Source: Saccharothrix obliqua
GTDB taxonomy: Bacteria > Actinomycetota > Actinomycetes > Mycobacteriales > Pseudonocardiaceae
DNA: 64,000 nucleotides
Assembly (NCBI RefSeq): GCF_019375475.1
Contig: NZ_JAHXGQ010000004.1
Span: 310,001 to 374,000, forward strand
Reading direction: 5' to 3'
Positions 1-9,185 of this stretch are shown one piece after another; positions within the stretch are counted from its first letter, which is position 1; each line of letters opens with the position of its first letter. A program made the position numbers and the translations under genes. The notes under the pieces were generated by a model. It had not been told where the DNA came from and did no database searches. It was given only the letters and a program-made list of their open reading frames with translations.

Positions 1-2407
1 GCCCGAGGGACTGGGCGCGGAGCACCGCGGACAACCGGTCGGTGGTGCCGAGCTTGCGGTAGAGGTGTTGCAGGTGGCGGTGGACGGTGCGTGGTGAGAT
101 GTCCATCCGGCGGGCGATGGCGTCGGCCGTCAAACCCTCCGCCAGCACGGTCAGCACCATGTGCTCGCGTTCCGTCAGGCCGCAGTCCGACACCGGGACC
201 CACGTGCCGGCCAGGCGTTCGCTCAGACCCGGTTCACACGCCTCCAGCAGGTCGCGGGCCCGTTCGCGCTCCCGGCGCTCCGGCCGGGGCCACCCGGCGG
301 CCCGGTGCAGGGCGGCGGCGATCAGCCGGGCGCGCCCGGCGTGGACCAGGTTGCCCAGCGCCTCGAACGCCGTCGCCGCGTCGGTCGCCGCGGTGGCGGC
401 GGCGGCCGGGTCGGTGTGCCGCAACGCGCCGACCTCCGCCAGCCGGGCGTACCCGCCACGCAGCCCGGCGGGCAGGCCGTCCGCGACGCGACGTGCCCGC
501 TCCGCCCACCGGGCGGCCTCGGCCACCCGGTCACGCGCGCCTTCCGCCAGCGCCGCCAGGGCACACCACTCGACCTCGGCCGCCGGGTCGTCCCGGACCG
601 CGGCCACGCCGACCTCCGCGAGGTGGTCGGCGCAGCGGTCGGGCTCGCCCGCGTGGAGCAGGGCCAGCGCGAGCGCCACGTGCGCACGGGGCGTGCCACC
701 GGCGACCGCCTCCGCCGCGAGTTCCAGGCCGGTCTCGGTCGCACCGCGCCACAGGGCGACGCGTGCCTTCCCGGCCAGTGCGAGCGACGTCGGCAGCCCG
801 GCCAACGCGGCGGCCTCGGCGGCGTCGGTGAAGCACTCGTCGGCTTCCACGAGCCGGCCGAGGCGTTCCAGGGCCTCGCCGCGCACCTGCCAGAGCGGGA
901 CCAGGAGGTCGTCGCGGTCGAGGCGGGCGAGGCGGATGGCGCGCTCGGTGTGCCGGACCGCGTCGGCGGGGCGTTCGAGGGTGACCTCGGCGCGGGCCAG
1001 GTCGAGCAACGCCTCGACGGGGCAGTCCGGCGTCCGGTCGGCGAGTTCGGCGGCTTCGGCCAGGGCGTGCGGGTCGTAGGGCGGCGTGGCGAGCCGAGCG
1101 GTCAGGGCTCGTGCCAGCAGAGCGGGGTCGCCGAACGCGCGTGCCGCGGCTTCGGCGTGGTCGGCCAGGGCGATGTCACGCAGCAGCCGGTCGCGGGCGG
1201 TGTGCGGTTCGGCGGCGGTGAGCAGGGCGGTCGCGTCGGCGTGACGGCCGTGGGCGCGTTGTGCGGCGGCGGCGCGCACGGCGATCTCCACGCCGTCCGG
1301 CGGGTGGGTGGCCAGCACGGCGCGGGCGGCGGCGTGGTGGTCGTCGGGCAGCCCGGCGGCCTGGGTGGCGGTGACGAGCTTGCGCAGGACGTGCTGCCGG
1401 GTCGCGGTGAGCGCGTCCGGCACCAGGCCCAACGCCTCGGTCAGCCGCCGCACCGCGACGGCGGGCGCGATGGCGGCCGACACGTCGGCCGCGCCCAGCA
1501 GGTCCGCCACCGCGGTCAGGTCGCCGACTTCGGCGTGCGCGGCGTGGTGCGCGCGGACCGCCACCGGGGCGTTGTCCTCGACCAGGGCGCGGATGGCGCG
1601 GGCGTGGGCGGTCGGCAGCCAGTCCACCGAGGCGTGGACCGCTTCCCGCAGCCGGGTTTCCCGGTAGGCCGGTTCGGTGCCGGCGCTCAGCACGCCGCGA
1701 GCCGTGAGCCGGGCCAGGGCGGCGTGGACCTCGGGCAGCGGTGTCGCCGCGACGGCGGCCACCAGGCGCGGTTCAGCGGAACCCAGCACGGCCACGGCCT
1801 GCGCCACGAGCAAGTCCTCCGACGGCAGAAGGGGCGGCTCGACGGCGAACGGGGCGAGAACAACCCCGTCAGCCGGGAACGGCGACGGACCAGGCCGATG
1901 CGCGGCGACGACCAGCACATCGCCCTCCGGAGCCCACCGAACCAGGTGCCGCAACAGTTCCAAGGAACCGGAGTCGGCCAGGTGCGCGTCGTCCACCACG
2001 ATCAACAAGCCGGCGGGCTTCGCCAGGGCACCCACCAGATCCCCCACCGTCCGATAAACCCGGTGCCGCTCGGTCGGCGAGGTGCCCGGTCCCCTCCCGG
2101 GTTCCAGGAACGAGTGCAACAGGGCCCGCAACAGCAACAACGCGTCCTGACCGGCGGCGGTGGGTACGTCGCCGGCCCGACGAGCACCGGCCCGCAACGC
2201 GCTGAACGGCACATCCCGCCCATCCCCCGCGGCAGCCACCACCGCCACACCCCGCTGCCGCGCGATACCGGCCAGCCGCCCCAACAGCCGCGACTTGCCG
2301 GCCCCGGGACCCCCCACCACCAGCCGCCCCCGCAGCCGCGCGCCACCAGTCGACGCCGCCAACCAGTCCAACGCCTCCCGGAACCCGACCGGTCCCCCAT
2401 TGGTCAT
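1..2407 (-). CDS. LuxR-family LAL regulator with AAA ATPase domain (3' end cut by window edge)
   Basis: A reading frame of about 802 codons opens at ATG 2407 and is still open at base 1, so the extreme C-terminus is missing. The N-terminus carries a Walker A motif GGPGAGKS (residues 32-39) and a Walker B-like LLIVVDDAHLAD. A long alpha-helical, Ala/Leu/Arg-rich middle follows, of the TPR-like kind. The C-terminus is a LuxR helix-turn-helix, with LTEREHMVL, GLTADAIARRM and SPRTVHRHLQHLYRKL in order. This is the standard LAL (large ATP-binding LuxR) layout: an NTP-dependent transcriptional activator whose effector cannot be read from sequence. Its target is unknown; the MFS gene to its right is divergent and could be one. 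Several long frames on the opposite strand here are only GC-bias shadows. Confidence 0.9.
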   Translation of the reverse strand, partial: MTNGGPVGFREALDWLAASTGGARLRGRLVVGGPGAGKSRLLGRLAGIARQRGVAVVAAAGDGRDVPFSALRAGARRAGDVPTAAGQDALLLLRALLHSFLEPGRGPGTSPTERHRVYRTVGDLVGALAKPAGLLIVVDDAHLADSGSLELLRHLVRWAPEGDVLVVAAHRPGPSPFPADGVVLAPFAVEPPLLPSEDLLVAQAVAVLGSAEPRLVAAVAATPLPEVHAALARLTARGVLSAGTEPAYRETRLREAVHASVDWLPTAHARAIRALVEDNAPVAVRAHHAAHAEVGDLTAVADLLGAADVSAAIAPAVAVRRLTEALGLVPDALTATRQHVLRKLVTATQAAGLPDDHHAAARAVLATHPPDGVEIAVRAAAAQRAHGRHADATALLTAAEPHTARDRLLRDIALADHAEAAARAFGDPALLARALTARLATPPYDPHALAEAAELADRTPDCPVEALLDLARAEVTLERPADAVRHTERAIRLARLDRDDLLVPLWQVRGEALERLGRLVEADECFTDAAEAAALAGLPTSLALAGKARVALWRGATETGLELAAEAVAGGTPRAHVALALALLHAGEPDRCADHLAEVGVAAVRDDPAAEVEWCALAALAEGARDRVAEAARWAERARRVADGLPAGLRGGYARLAEVGALRHTDPAAAATAATDAATAFEALGNLVHAGRARLIAAALHRAAGWPRPERRERERARDLLEACEPGLSERLAGTWVPVSDCGLTEREHMVLTVLAEGLTADAIARRMDISPRTVHRHLQHLYRKLGTTDRLSAVLRAQSLG

Positions 2408-2762
2408 GCAGCCCTCCCCCATCAAGACAAATGAGGACGCCCAGACGCACCGGATACGCCAATCGCCGACAACCCCCGCTCCCGGCGCCCGTTTCCCCGA
2501 CCCCGCGGTTGATCGCGCTCGGCGAAACCCGCTCCCCCGAACACCGCACACGGCAGGGTGGACATGTGCGAATCCTGATCACCGCCGTGCGCCCTGCCGC
2601 ACCGCTCGGCGGTCCCACCACCGCCACCGGTTCCGCCTCGGCAGCCCCACCGGCCCCAGCCGTCACCTGGGCCCCGGCGGCCCCCACCCTGCCGGTCTCA
2701 ACCTCCTCCCCCTCACGGGACTTCGCATCCGCCGGCTACGCGATGAGCCGGGGAGTCCCAGC
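2408..2762. other. Intergenic region between divergent regulator and MFS genes
   Basis: This 355-base stretch separates two divergent genes and should hold both promoters. I see no convincing coding frame, RNA gene or inverted repeat in it. The right end carries a GGGGAG ribosome-binding sequence shortly before the MFS start. Confidence 0.5.
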
Positions 2763-3995
2763 ATGAGCGCCGTGCTCACGCCGCTGCGGGAGCCGGTGTT
2801 CCGGTGGCTGATCACCGGGCGCGGCTGCGCCGAGTTGGCCAACGGCATCGCTCCGGTGGCTCTGGCGTTCGCCGTGCTGGACATGACCGGCAGCCTGGTC
2901 GACCTCGGCATCGTGGTGGGGGCGCGGTCGACCGCGGTCGTGGTGCTGGTGCTGTTCGGCGGGATGCTCGCCGACCGGCTGCCCCGCGCGGTGATCCTCC
3001 AGGGCACCGGCCTGGTAGCCGCGACCACGCAGGCCGCACTGGCCGCGGCCGTGCTCGGCCAGTTCGTCTCCCTGCCGTTGCTGGTGGTGCTGGGCGTGGT
3101 GAACGGGACGGCGTCGGCGATGTCCCTACCGGCCGCCGCCGCGCTGACACCCCAGACCGTGCCACCGAACCTGCTGACCCAGGCCAACGCCCTGGCCAGG
3201 GTGGGCGTCAACACGGGCCGCTTCACCGGTGCCGCCGCGGGTGGGGTGCTGGTCGGCGCGCTCGGCTCGGGTTGGGCGATGGCGGTCAACGCGTGCCTGT
3301 TCCTGTTCGCCGCGTTCGCCTACCGGCAGGTCCGCGTGCCGCGGCCGGAGCGGGCGGCGAAGGTCGGTGTGCTGCGCGACCTGGCCGACGGGTGGCGGGA
3401 ATTCACCGAGCACACCTGGGTGTGGGTGGTGGTGCTCCAGTTCATGGTGGTGAACGCGGTGCTCAGCGGCGGCGTCGTGGTGCTCGGTCCGGCGATCGCC
3501 GACCAGACCGTCGGCCGCGCCGCCTGGGGGTTCGTCGTCGGGGCGCAGACGCTGGGCGCACTGGTCGGCGGCGTGGTGGTAGCCCGATTCCGCCCGAAGC
3601 GGGCGTTGCTGGTCGGCGTAGCGCTGATCACCGCGGAAGCCCTGCCCCTGGTGGTGCTGGCCGAACTACCCCATCTCGTGCCGCTGCTGGCCGCGATGTT
3701 CGTGGTCGGCATGACGACCGAGGTCTTCGTGGTGGCGTGGGACGTCTCCCTCCAACAAAACATCCCGCCCCAAAAACTGGCCCGCGTGTACTCCTACGAC
3801 ATGCTCGGCTCGTTCATCGCGATCCCCATCGGCCAAGTAGCGGCCGGCCCGTTGGGCGGTCGGTTCGGTACCGGCCCGACCCTCCTGGCAGGCGCGGCAG
3901 TGGTGGTGACGGCGACATTGCTGGCCGTGTGCAGCCGAGACGTGCGCCGACTACGCCGACGCGACCCCGAACCGATCCCCACCGAAACCCACTGA
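2763..3995 (+). CDS. MFS transporter, probable exporter (EntS-like family)
   Basis: The protein has 410 residues with about 12 hydrophobic segments. The loop GGMLADRLPRAVIL after the second segment matches the MFS A-motif position (G-x-x-x-D-R). The family that includes enterobactin exporter EntS and macrolide efflux proteins has this size and spacing, so an inner-membrane proton-driven exporter is likely. The substrate is not readable. ATG 2763 was chosen because GGGGAG lies just upstream and the first membrane segment begins soon after; the frame stays open further upstream, but that part lacks membrane character. The gene stands alone, divergent from the LAL regulator and convergent with the oxidoreductase to its right. 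Confidence 0.85.
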   Translation: MSAVLTPLREPVFRWLITGRGCAELANGIAPVALAFAVLDMTGSLVDLGIVVGARSTAVVVLVLFGGMLADRLPRAVILQGTGLVAATTQAALAAAVLGQFVSLPLLVVLGVVNGTASAMSLPAAAALTPQTVPPNLLTQANALARVGVNTGRFTGAAAGGVLVGALGSGWAMAVNACLFLFAAFAYRQVRVPRPERAAKVGVLRDLADGWREFTEHTWVWVVVLQFMVVNAVLSGGVVVLGPAIADQTVGRAAWGFVVGAQTLGALVGGVVVARFRPKRALLVGVALITAEALPLVVLAELPHLVPLLAAMFVVGMTTEVFVVAWDVSLQQNIPPQKLARVYSYDMLGSFIAIPIGQVAAGPLGGRFGTGPTLLAGAAVVVTATLLAVCSRDVRRLRRRDPEPIPTETH

Positions 3996-4043
3996 CGCAC
4001 ACTCCCCAAGAACGTCGCCTACCTGAAGAAACCACCCGCCGGG

Positions 4044-4913
4044 TCAGGGCAGGGCGGGCAGCACCTCGGCCGCCACGGTTTCCAGGATTCCCTCATCCCC
4101 GGCGTACGGCCCCGCCTCGCGGGGCCACGGCGCGGCCACGTCGGTGAAGCCCAGTTCGGCCGCCCGGCCGAGGAAGTCGCGGTAGCACTCGGTGCTGGAC
4201 AACGAGTACACCGGCGCGCCGTCGGTCTGCAGGAACCGCCGGAACCCGGTCACCGGCGTCTCGGCCAGCACCTCGTCCATCCGCGCCGACAACTCGGCCA
4301 CCGTCGACCACCAGTCCGCCAACCCCTCCCGGTGCAGCCCGGTGGTCACCCACCCCTCGCCACGCCGAGCCGCCAGGCGCAGGCCCTTCGGGCCGTTGGC
4401 CGCCAGGACGAACGGCACGCGGGGCCGCTGCACGCAGCCCGGCAGGTTGCGAGCGCCCTCGGCCCGGTAGTGCTCGCCGGACCACGTCACGTCGTCGTGG
4501 CGGAGGAGTTCGTCCAACAGCTCCACGAACTCGGTGTACCGCCCGAACGGACTGGTCACCCGGTTGGTGCCGCCGAACACCTTCGTGTCGTACCCGCCGG
4601 CGCCACCCGAGCCGATCCCGAGCGTGAACCGCCCGCCGGACGCGTCGTCCAACGCGGTCACCTCGCGCGCGAACGGCACCGGGTGGCGGAAGTTCGGCGA
4701 CGCCACCAGCAACCCCAGTTCCACCCGGGACGTCACCTCGGCGGCCAGCGCGAGCGTCGGCACGGCCCCGAACCACGGACCGTCCACGAAATCCGTCCCG
4801 CCCACGTGGTCCCACGTCCAGACGTGGTCGAACCCGTACCTCTCGGCGGCCTGCCAGCGCGGTTTCGCCTCGGCCCACCGGTACTCGGGCAGGATGGTGA
4901 TCCCGGCCTTCAT
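4044..4913 (-). CDS. LLM-class (luciferase-like) F420-dependent oxidoreductase
   Basis: This 289-residue protein is of the bacterial-luciferase-like TIM-barrel family. Typical segments are AERYGFDHVWTWDHV near the N-terminus, VELGLLVASPNFRHP in the middle and LGIGSGGAGGYD, the phosphate-binding part of the barrel. Members use reduced F420 or FMN to reduce or oxygenate small organic substrates, and actinomycetes have many. The substrate is unknown. Start ATG 4913 has GGGAG seven bases upstream. The space directly behind this ribosome-binding site is filled by a 36-bp perfect palindrome, so expression may be controlled by a repressor or by mRNA structure. Confidence 0.85.
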   Translation of the reverse strand: MKAGITILPEYRWAEAKPRWQAAERYGFDHVWTWDHVGGTDFVDGPWFGAVPTLALAAEVTSRVELGLLVASPNFRHPVPFAREVTALDDASGGRFTLGIGSGGAGGYDTKVFGGTNRVTSPFGRYTEFVELLDELLRHDDVTWSGEHYRAEGARNLPGCVQRPRVPFVLAANGPKGLRLAARRGEGWVTTGLHREGLADWWSTVAELSARMDEVLAETPVTGFRRFLQTDGAPVYSLSSTECYRDFLGRAAELGFTDVAAPWPREAGPYAGDEGILETVAAEVLPALP

Positions 4914-4925
4914 CGACGCGCTCCC

Positions 4926-4961
4926 ATCAGTCGGCCTGTTCGATCGAACAGGCCGACTGAT
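4926..4961. repeat. 36-bp perfect palindrome in front of the LLM oxidoreductase
   Basis: The arm ATCAGTCGGCCTGTTCGA is followed without any loop by its exact reverse complement. The palindrome begins 13 bases upstream of the oxidoreductase start codon, just behind its GGGAG ribosome-binding site. It could be an operator for a dimeric regulator or fold as a cruciform or hairpin in the 5' leader. No run of T follows, so it does not look like a simple terminator. Confidence 0.85.
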
Positions 4962-4979
4962 CGCACGTCAAGCGCATTG

Positions 4980-5222
4980 CCCGGCCCGGGGCCCAGGCGC
5001 CGGGGATCGAGAGCCCGGGGCCTGGGGTCCCGAGAGCCAGGGTCCCGAGAACCGGGGTCCCGGGCACCGGATTCAGGTGCCCGAGGCCCAGGTGTCCGAG
5101 AGCCAGGGTCCCGGGGTCCTGGGCACCGGAACCCGGGCGCCCGAGGCGCGGGGGCCGGGGATGCCCCGGGCCCGGAGCCCGGGGCCGCCAAGCCCTCGGG
5201 TGCCTCAGGGCTCAGGTGCCCA
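4980..5222. repeat. Low-complexity degenerate GC repeat tract
   Basis: The tract is made of loosely repeated words such as GGGTCCCGAGA, ACCGGGGTCCCGGGCACCGG and CAGGTGCCCGAGGC, many of them self-complementary. Short open frames across it encode only Pro/Gly/Ser/Arg repeats, so I read it as non-coding. It fills the space between the palindrome and the end of the aminopeptidase gene and could form strong secondary structure. Confidence 0.6.
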
Positions 5223-5234
5223 GCCGCACCGGGC

Positions 5235-6104
5235 TCACGCCCCGGCCAGCTGCCACGCCACGTTGGCCGCCGCGTTCGTGGCGGTGCCCATCACGTTGGA
5301 CGCGACGTTGGTGACCGTGTCGCACCGCGAGTGGTAGCACGGGTCGTTGCCGCTGGTGATGCCGCTGACCGGGACCCCGATCCGGGCGAACGACGCGTGG
5401 TCGCTGCGACCGGCGATGTTCACCCCGCGGGTCGCGAGGTTCTGCCCCCGGAACCACGTCTCGAACGTCTGGCGCAACGAGGCGTTGTCCGTGTAAACAC
5501 CCCACGTGGTCGTGTTGCGCGCACCCACCATGTCGAAGTTCAGGTACGCCTTGATCCGGCTCCGCTCGGCCGCGGGCACCGAGTTCGTGTAGTAGCGGGA
5601 CCCGATCATGCCCGCCTCCTCCGCACCCCACCAGCCGAACTTCAGGCGCTTCTGCACGTTCGGCTTGGTCCGCGCCAACGTCAACGCGGTCTCCAGCACG
5701 GCGGCCGACCCGGAGGCGTTGTCGTTGATACCGGGTCCGGCGGTGACGGAGTCCAGGTGGGCGCCCAGGAACACGACCTGGTTGGCGTCACCGAACGGCC
5801 ACTCGGCGATCACGTTCCAGCCGGTCGCGCCGGCGTGCTGGAACGCCTGGAGGGTGGTGCGGAAGCCGGCGGCGTCCAGCTTGCCCTTCACGTAGTCCGC
5901 CGACGCCCGGTAGCCGGGCCTGCCGTGCGCCCGGTTGCCGCCGTTGCCGTCGGCGATCGTCTGGAACTGCTGTATGTGGGCCATCACGCTGTCGGCCGGG
6001 ATCTGCGGCGGCGCGGCCTGGGCGGCCACCGCGGGTGCGGTCACGACCGCGCCCACGAGACCGAGGGCGGCCAACGCGACACCGAGCGTCTTCCCGATTC
6101 GCAT
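5235..6104 (-). CDS. Secreted M28-family zinc aminopeptidase
   Basis: The 289-residue protein resembles Streptomyces griseus aminopeptidase. Residues 1-30 form a signal peptide ending near VAAQA. The two-zinc centre is complete: GAHLDS (His116), NDNASG (Asp128, bridging), AEEAG (Glu162 as base, Glu163), FDMVG (Asp191) and DPCYHSRCD (His258). It should remove N-terminal, usually hydrophobic, residues from extracellular peptides. Start ATG 6104 has AAGGAG upstream. It lies 46 bases behind the RHS gene on the same strand and may share its transcript. A longer upstream extension of this frame only shadows the RHS gene. Confidence 0.93.
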   Translation of the reverse strand: MRIGKTLGVALAALGLVGAVVTAPAVAAQAAPPQIPADSVMAHIQQFQTIADGNGGNRAHGRPGYRASADYVKGKLDAAGFRTTLQAFQHAGATGWNVIAEWPFGDANQVVFLGAHLDSVTAGPGINDNASGSAAVLETALTLARTKPNVQKRLKFGWWGAEEAGMIGSRYYTNSVPAAERSRIKAYLNFDMVGARNTTTWGVYTDNASLRQTFETWFRGQNLATRGVNIAGRSDHASFARIGVPVSGITSGNDPCYHSRCDTVTNVASNVMGTATNAAANVAWQLAGA

Positions 6105-6150
6105 GTGCGCTCCTTGTGCAGGGCGGCTATGCGGCGGCGTCCTTCGCACG

Positions 6151-9117
6151 CTACCGGTCCCACGCGCGGCCCGAAACGTACGGATGGCGGGAAAAATCCA
6201 GTTCCGGGCCGACCGGCGCGGGAGCCGTCCGACACCCCGTGCGCGGGTCGTGGCAGCCGTCCGAACCGTGGTGCAGACCGGTTTCCCGGTCGTGGTAGCG
6301 GCCACCCGCGCGCAACGGGCAGTCCTCGGCACCCGCCACCGGGTGCTCCTCCCCCAGCGCGCTCGCCCGCAACCGCCACACCACCCGGCCGTCCGGGGCG
6401 ACCAGCTCGGTCGGCGCGCCCACCGGGTCCGTGACCACCAGGCGCCACCGGCCCGGTCCGCCCTGCTGCGTGATCGGCACGCCGTCGACGTGCTCCCACG
6501 TGGTAGTGACGACCGCCCCGCCCGCCGACCGCTCCTGCTCGACGAGCACGCCGCCGTCCCAGTGGAACCGCACCTCCTCCACCACCTCGCCCGCCGACCA
6601 CCGCTGCTTGGCGATCCGCCTGCCCACCGGGTCGTAGCGGTAACGCCAGCGCTCACCGGTCGGCGTCACGGCCCCCACCAGCCGGTTGCGCACGTCGTAC
6701 TCGTAGACCGCCGTACGCCGCGCACCGGTCAGCGTGAAGTGCACCGCCCGCACCAAACGGCCCTGGGCGTCGTGGTCGAGCAGCACCCGACCGGCCCGCC
6801 GCACCAGCGTCCCGGCGCGGTCACGGGGACCGGACGCCGCGCTGTCCACCGACCGCGTGTCCACGGCGAACGACGGGTTGCCCGACCGGTCGTAGCGGTA
6901 GCTCTCACGCCACCCCTCCGCCCGCACCGCCGTGACCCGACCCGCCACGTCCAGCTCGTACCGCCGCACGCCCTCCGCGTCCCGCACCTCCACCGGCACG
7001 CCGTCGCCCCGGTACCGCCAGGTCCGCGTGAAACCCGCCACCTCCCGCGCCACCAGGCGCCCCGCGGCGTCCCACCGGCTGACCACGCCCACGTCCGCCG
7101 TCCCGAGGAACGTCTCGCGCCGCAACGGGTCGTGGTCAACGGAAAGCGACCGACCACCGACCTCCACGAGGACCGGCAGCCCCACCCGGTCGTACCGCCG
7201 GTGGGAGACGCGGCCGGCAGGCGTGGTGCGGGACGTGCGGCGCCCCAAGGCATCCCGGGTGGTGGCGACGGTGCGCCCGTTCACCGATTCCGCGACCACC
7301 CGGCCCGCCGCGTCCCGCGTGATCACCAGCTCCGCGTCCGGCCCGACGGCGACGACGAGCCTGCCCGCCGCGTCGTGCCCGAACGTCGTGAGCTGCCCGT
7401 CGTCGGCGCGTTCGGCCACCACGCGCCCCATCTCGTCGCGGACCACCGTCAGGCCACCGCCGTTCACCACGCGCACCAGGCGGTTCGCCGCGTCGTGCTC
7501 GTAGAACACCGATCGGCCGTTGAAGTCCCGTTCCGCCACCAGGTTCCCGGCACCGTCGTAGTCGCGTCGCCACCGCAGCAACCGCGGGTCGGCCACCTCC
7601 ACCAGCCGGAGTTCGGTGTCGTGGGCGTACTCGTGCCGCGCGCCGTCCGGGTCGACGCGGGCGGTCACGAAGTGGAACGGCCCCACTTCGTAGCGGGTGG
7701 TGTGACCGGCGCGGTCCGTCGTCGCCACCACGTCACCGTTGCCGTTCGTGCTCCACGTCCGGCTGGTCCCGTCCGGGAACACGCACCGGGCGGGTCCGCC
7801 CGCGTTGCCCCACACCACTTCCGTCACGCCGCCGAGCACGTCGGTCACCCGCACCAGGCGGCCACGCGCGTCCACCTCGTACCGCACCGGCGCGTTCTCC
7901 GCGTCGACCACCTCGACCGGCAGTCCCGCGGCGTTGGTGCTGAACGTCGTGACGTTGCCCAGGGCGTCCGCGGTGCTCCGGAGTTCCCCGTGCTCGCCAT
8001 AGGTGTGGCGGGTGACCGCACCACCCGGATCGGTCGCGGTCAACAGGTTCCCGCGTTCGTCGTAGGTGAAGCCGTACCGCGCGCCGTCCGGTCCGACGAC
8101 CAGCGTGGGTCGGCGCAGGGCGTTGTACTCGGCCGTCACGGTGGTGCCGTCCGGCCGGTCCACGCGGACCGGGTCGCCCGCCTCGTCCCGCGTCCAGCGG
8201 GTCGTGTGGCCGAGCCCGTCGGTGCGGGACAGCAGCCGGTGGTGCCGGTCGTGCTCGGCGCGTTCGACGTTGCCACGCGGGTCGACCGCTTCGGTCACGT
8301 TCCCGAACACGTCGTAGCGGAACACCCGGAGCCCGCCGAGGCTGTCGACGACGGTCGTCGACCGGCCCTCGACGTCATAGTCGACGGTGGCCGAGCGGAT
8401 ACCGCGCTCACCCTCGCCGCGGACGACCCGGCCGTCCGCGCGGTAGGTGTACGCGTAGCGGAAACCCTCGCGGTCGGTCCACCCCGCGACCCGGTCGGCG
8501 TCGTCGTACCGGTAGCGGAACGGCAGGAACGTCGTGTCGACCACCTCGGTGAGCCGGCCCGGGTCGTCGTACCGGTAGCACGCCAACACGACGTCGGCCA
8601 GGCGCAACGCCGTGACCCGCGGACCGGCCGCGTCGTGCTCGGTGTCCACGAGCACCCGGTACCCGCCGGAGTGCACCACTTCCACGGGCACGCCCGCGTG
8701 GTCGCGGCGGAACTCGACGCGGTTGCCGTTGCGGTCGGTGAGGGCGGTGATCGGCCGCACCCGGTCGTCCGCCGGGTTCGGCGCGAAGTGCCTCGTCCAG
8801 CCGGCCTTGGTGTCCCGCAGGAGGAACTCGCCGCCGTCCACGACCAACCGCAGCGGTGTGCCGCGCTCGGGCAGCCCCGGCTCGCGGTAGGTCAGCACCC
8901 GGCCGTCGCCGTGGTAGCGGACGGCGTCGCCGACCTCCAGCCGCTGGTCCATCGTGGACGACCAACCGGGGCCGTGGAGGCCGCCCGCGCTGCCGGAGGC
9001 GTAGGTGCGCGCCAGGACCAGCGGCAGCACCGCGGGCAATTCCACGTCGACGCGGTGGAACACCACCCGCCCGGACACGACGTCCACGCGATCGATGGTG
9101 CCCGCACCGGCCGACAC
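6151..9117 (-). CDS. RHS/YD-repeat protein, core only
   Basis: The 988-residue protein opens with a DUF6531-type segment (DVVSGRVVFHRVDVELP, PLVLARTYASG) and continues as many YD repeats of the type YDxxGRLTEV, YDxxGNVTEAVDPRGN and RDAAGRVVAES. RHS cores form a beta-barrel cage that normally encloses a C-terminal toxin. Here the protein begins directly at the DUF6531 region, without a trafficking domain. The terminal core motif is eroded: YHDRETGLH is kept, but the usual RYYDP reads GCHDP, the SPDPxGL stretch reads APAPVGP, and the chain stops soon afterwards. No toxin or immunity gene is adjacent. The start is GTG 9117; an in-frame stop lies at 9139-9141. Confidence 0.85.
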   Translation of the reverse strand: MSAGAGTIDRVDVVSGRVVFHRVDVELPAVLPLVLARTYASGSAGGLHGPGWSSTMDQRLEVGDAVRYHGDGRVLTYREPGLPERGTPLRLVVDGGEFLLRDTKAGWTRHFAPNPADDRVRPITALTDRNGNRVEFRRDHAGVPVEVVHSGGYRVLVDTEHDAAGPRVTALRLADVVLACYRYDDPGRLTEVVDTTFLPFRYRYDDADRVAGWTDREGFRYAYTYRADGRVVRGEGERGIRSATVDYDVEGRSTTVVDSLGGLRVFRYDVFGNVTEAVDPRGNVERAEHDRHHRLLSRTDGLGHTTRWTRDEAGDPVRVDRPDGTTVTAEYNALRRPTLVVGPDGARYGFTYDERGNLLTATDPGGAVTRHTYGEHGELRSTADALGNVTTFSTNAAGLPVEVVDAENAPVRYEVDARGRLVRVTDVLGGVTEVVWGNAGGPARCVFPDGTSRTWSTNGNGDVVATTDRAGHTTRYEVGPFHFVTARVDPDGARHEYAHDTELRLVEVADPRLLRWRRDYDGAGNLVAERDFNGRSVFYEHDAANRLVRVVNGGGLTVVRDEMGRVVAERADDGQLTTFGHDAAGRLVVAVGPDAELVITRDAAGRVVAESVNGRTVATTRDALGRRTSRTTPAGRVSHRRYDRVGLPVLVEVGGRSLSVDHDPLRRETFLGTADVGVVSRWDAAGRLVAREVAGFTRTWRYRGDGVPVEVRDAEGVRRYELDVAGRVTAVRAEGWRESYRYDRSGNPSFAVDTRSVDSAASGPRDRAGTLVRRAGRVLLDHDAQGRLVRAVHFTLTGARRTAVYEYDVRNRLVGAVTPTGERWRYRYDPVGRRIAKQRWSAGEVVEEVRFHWDGGVLVEQERSAGGAVVTTTWEHVDGVPITQQGGPGRWRLVVTDPVGAPTELVAPDGRVVWRLRASALGEEHPVAGAEDCPLRAGGRYHDRETGLHHGSDGCHDPRTGCRTAPAPVGPELDFSRHPYVSGRAWDR

Positions 9118-9185
9118 CGATGCGGGCTCGCCCGAACCTCACTCGTTCGACGCAGTGTTTTTCTTCAGCCGCAACGAATACCGGC

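Noticed and set aside
161-2434. A 757-residue plus-strand frame across the LAL regulator
   Set aside because: It is Gly/Arg/Gln-rich without any domain, whereas the opposite strand encodes a complete ATPase and LuxR helix-turn-helix.
4926-4961. Interpreting the 36-bp palindrome as a terminator
   Set aside because: It has no loop and no following T-run, and sits in front of a gene rather than behind one.
4910-5191. A 93-residue frame rich in Pro-Gly-Ser-Arg repeats
   Set aside because: It merely translates the low-complexity tract and the palindrome.
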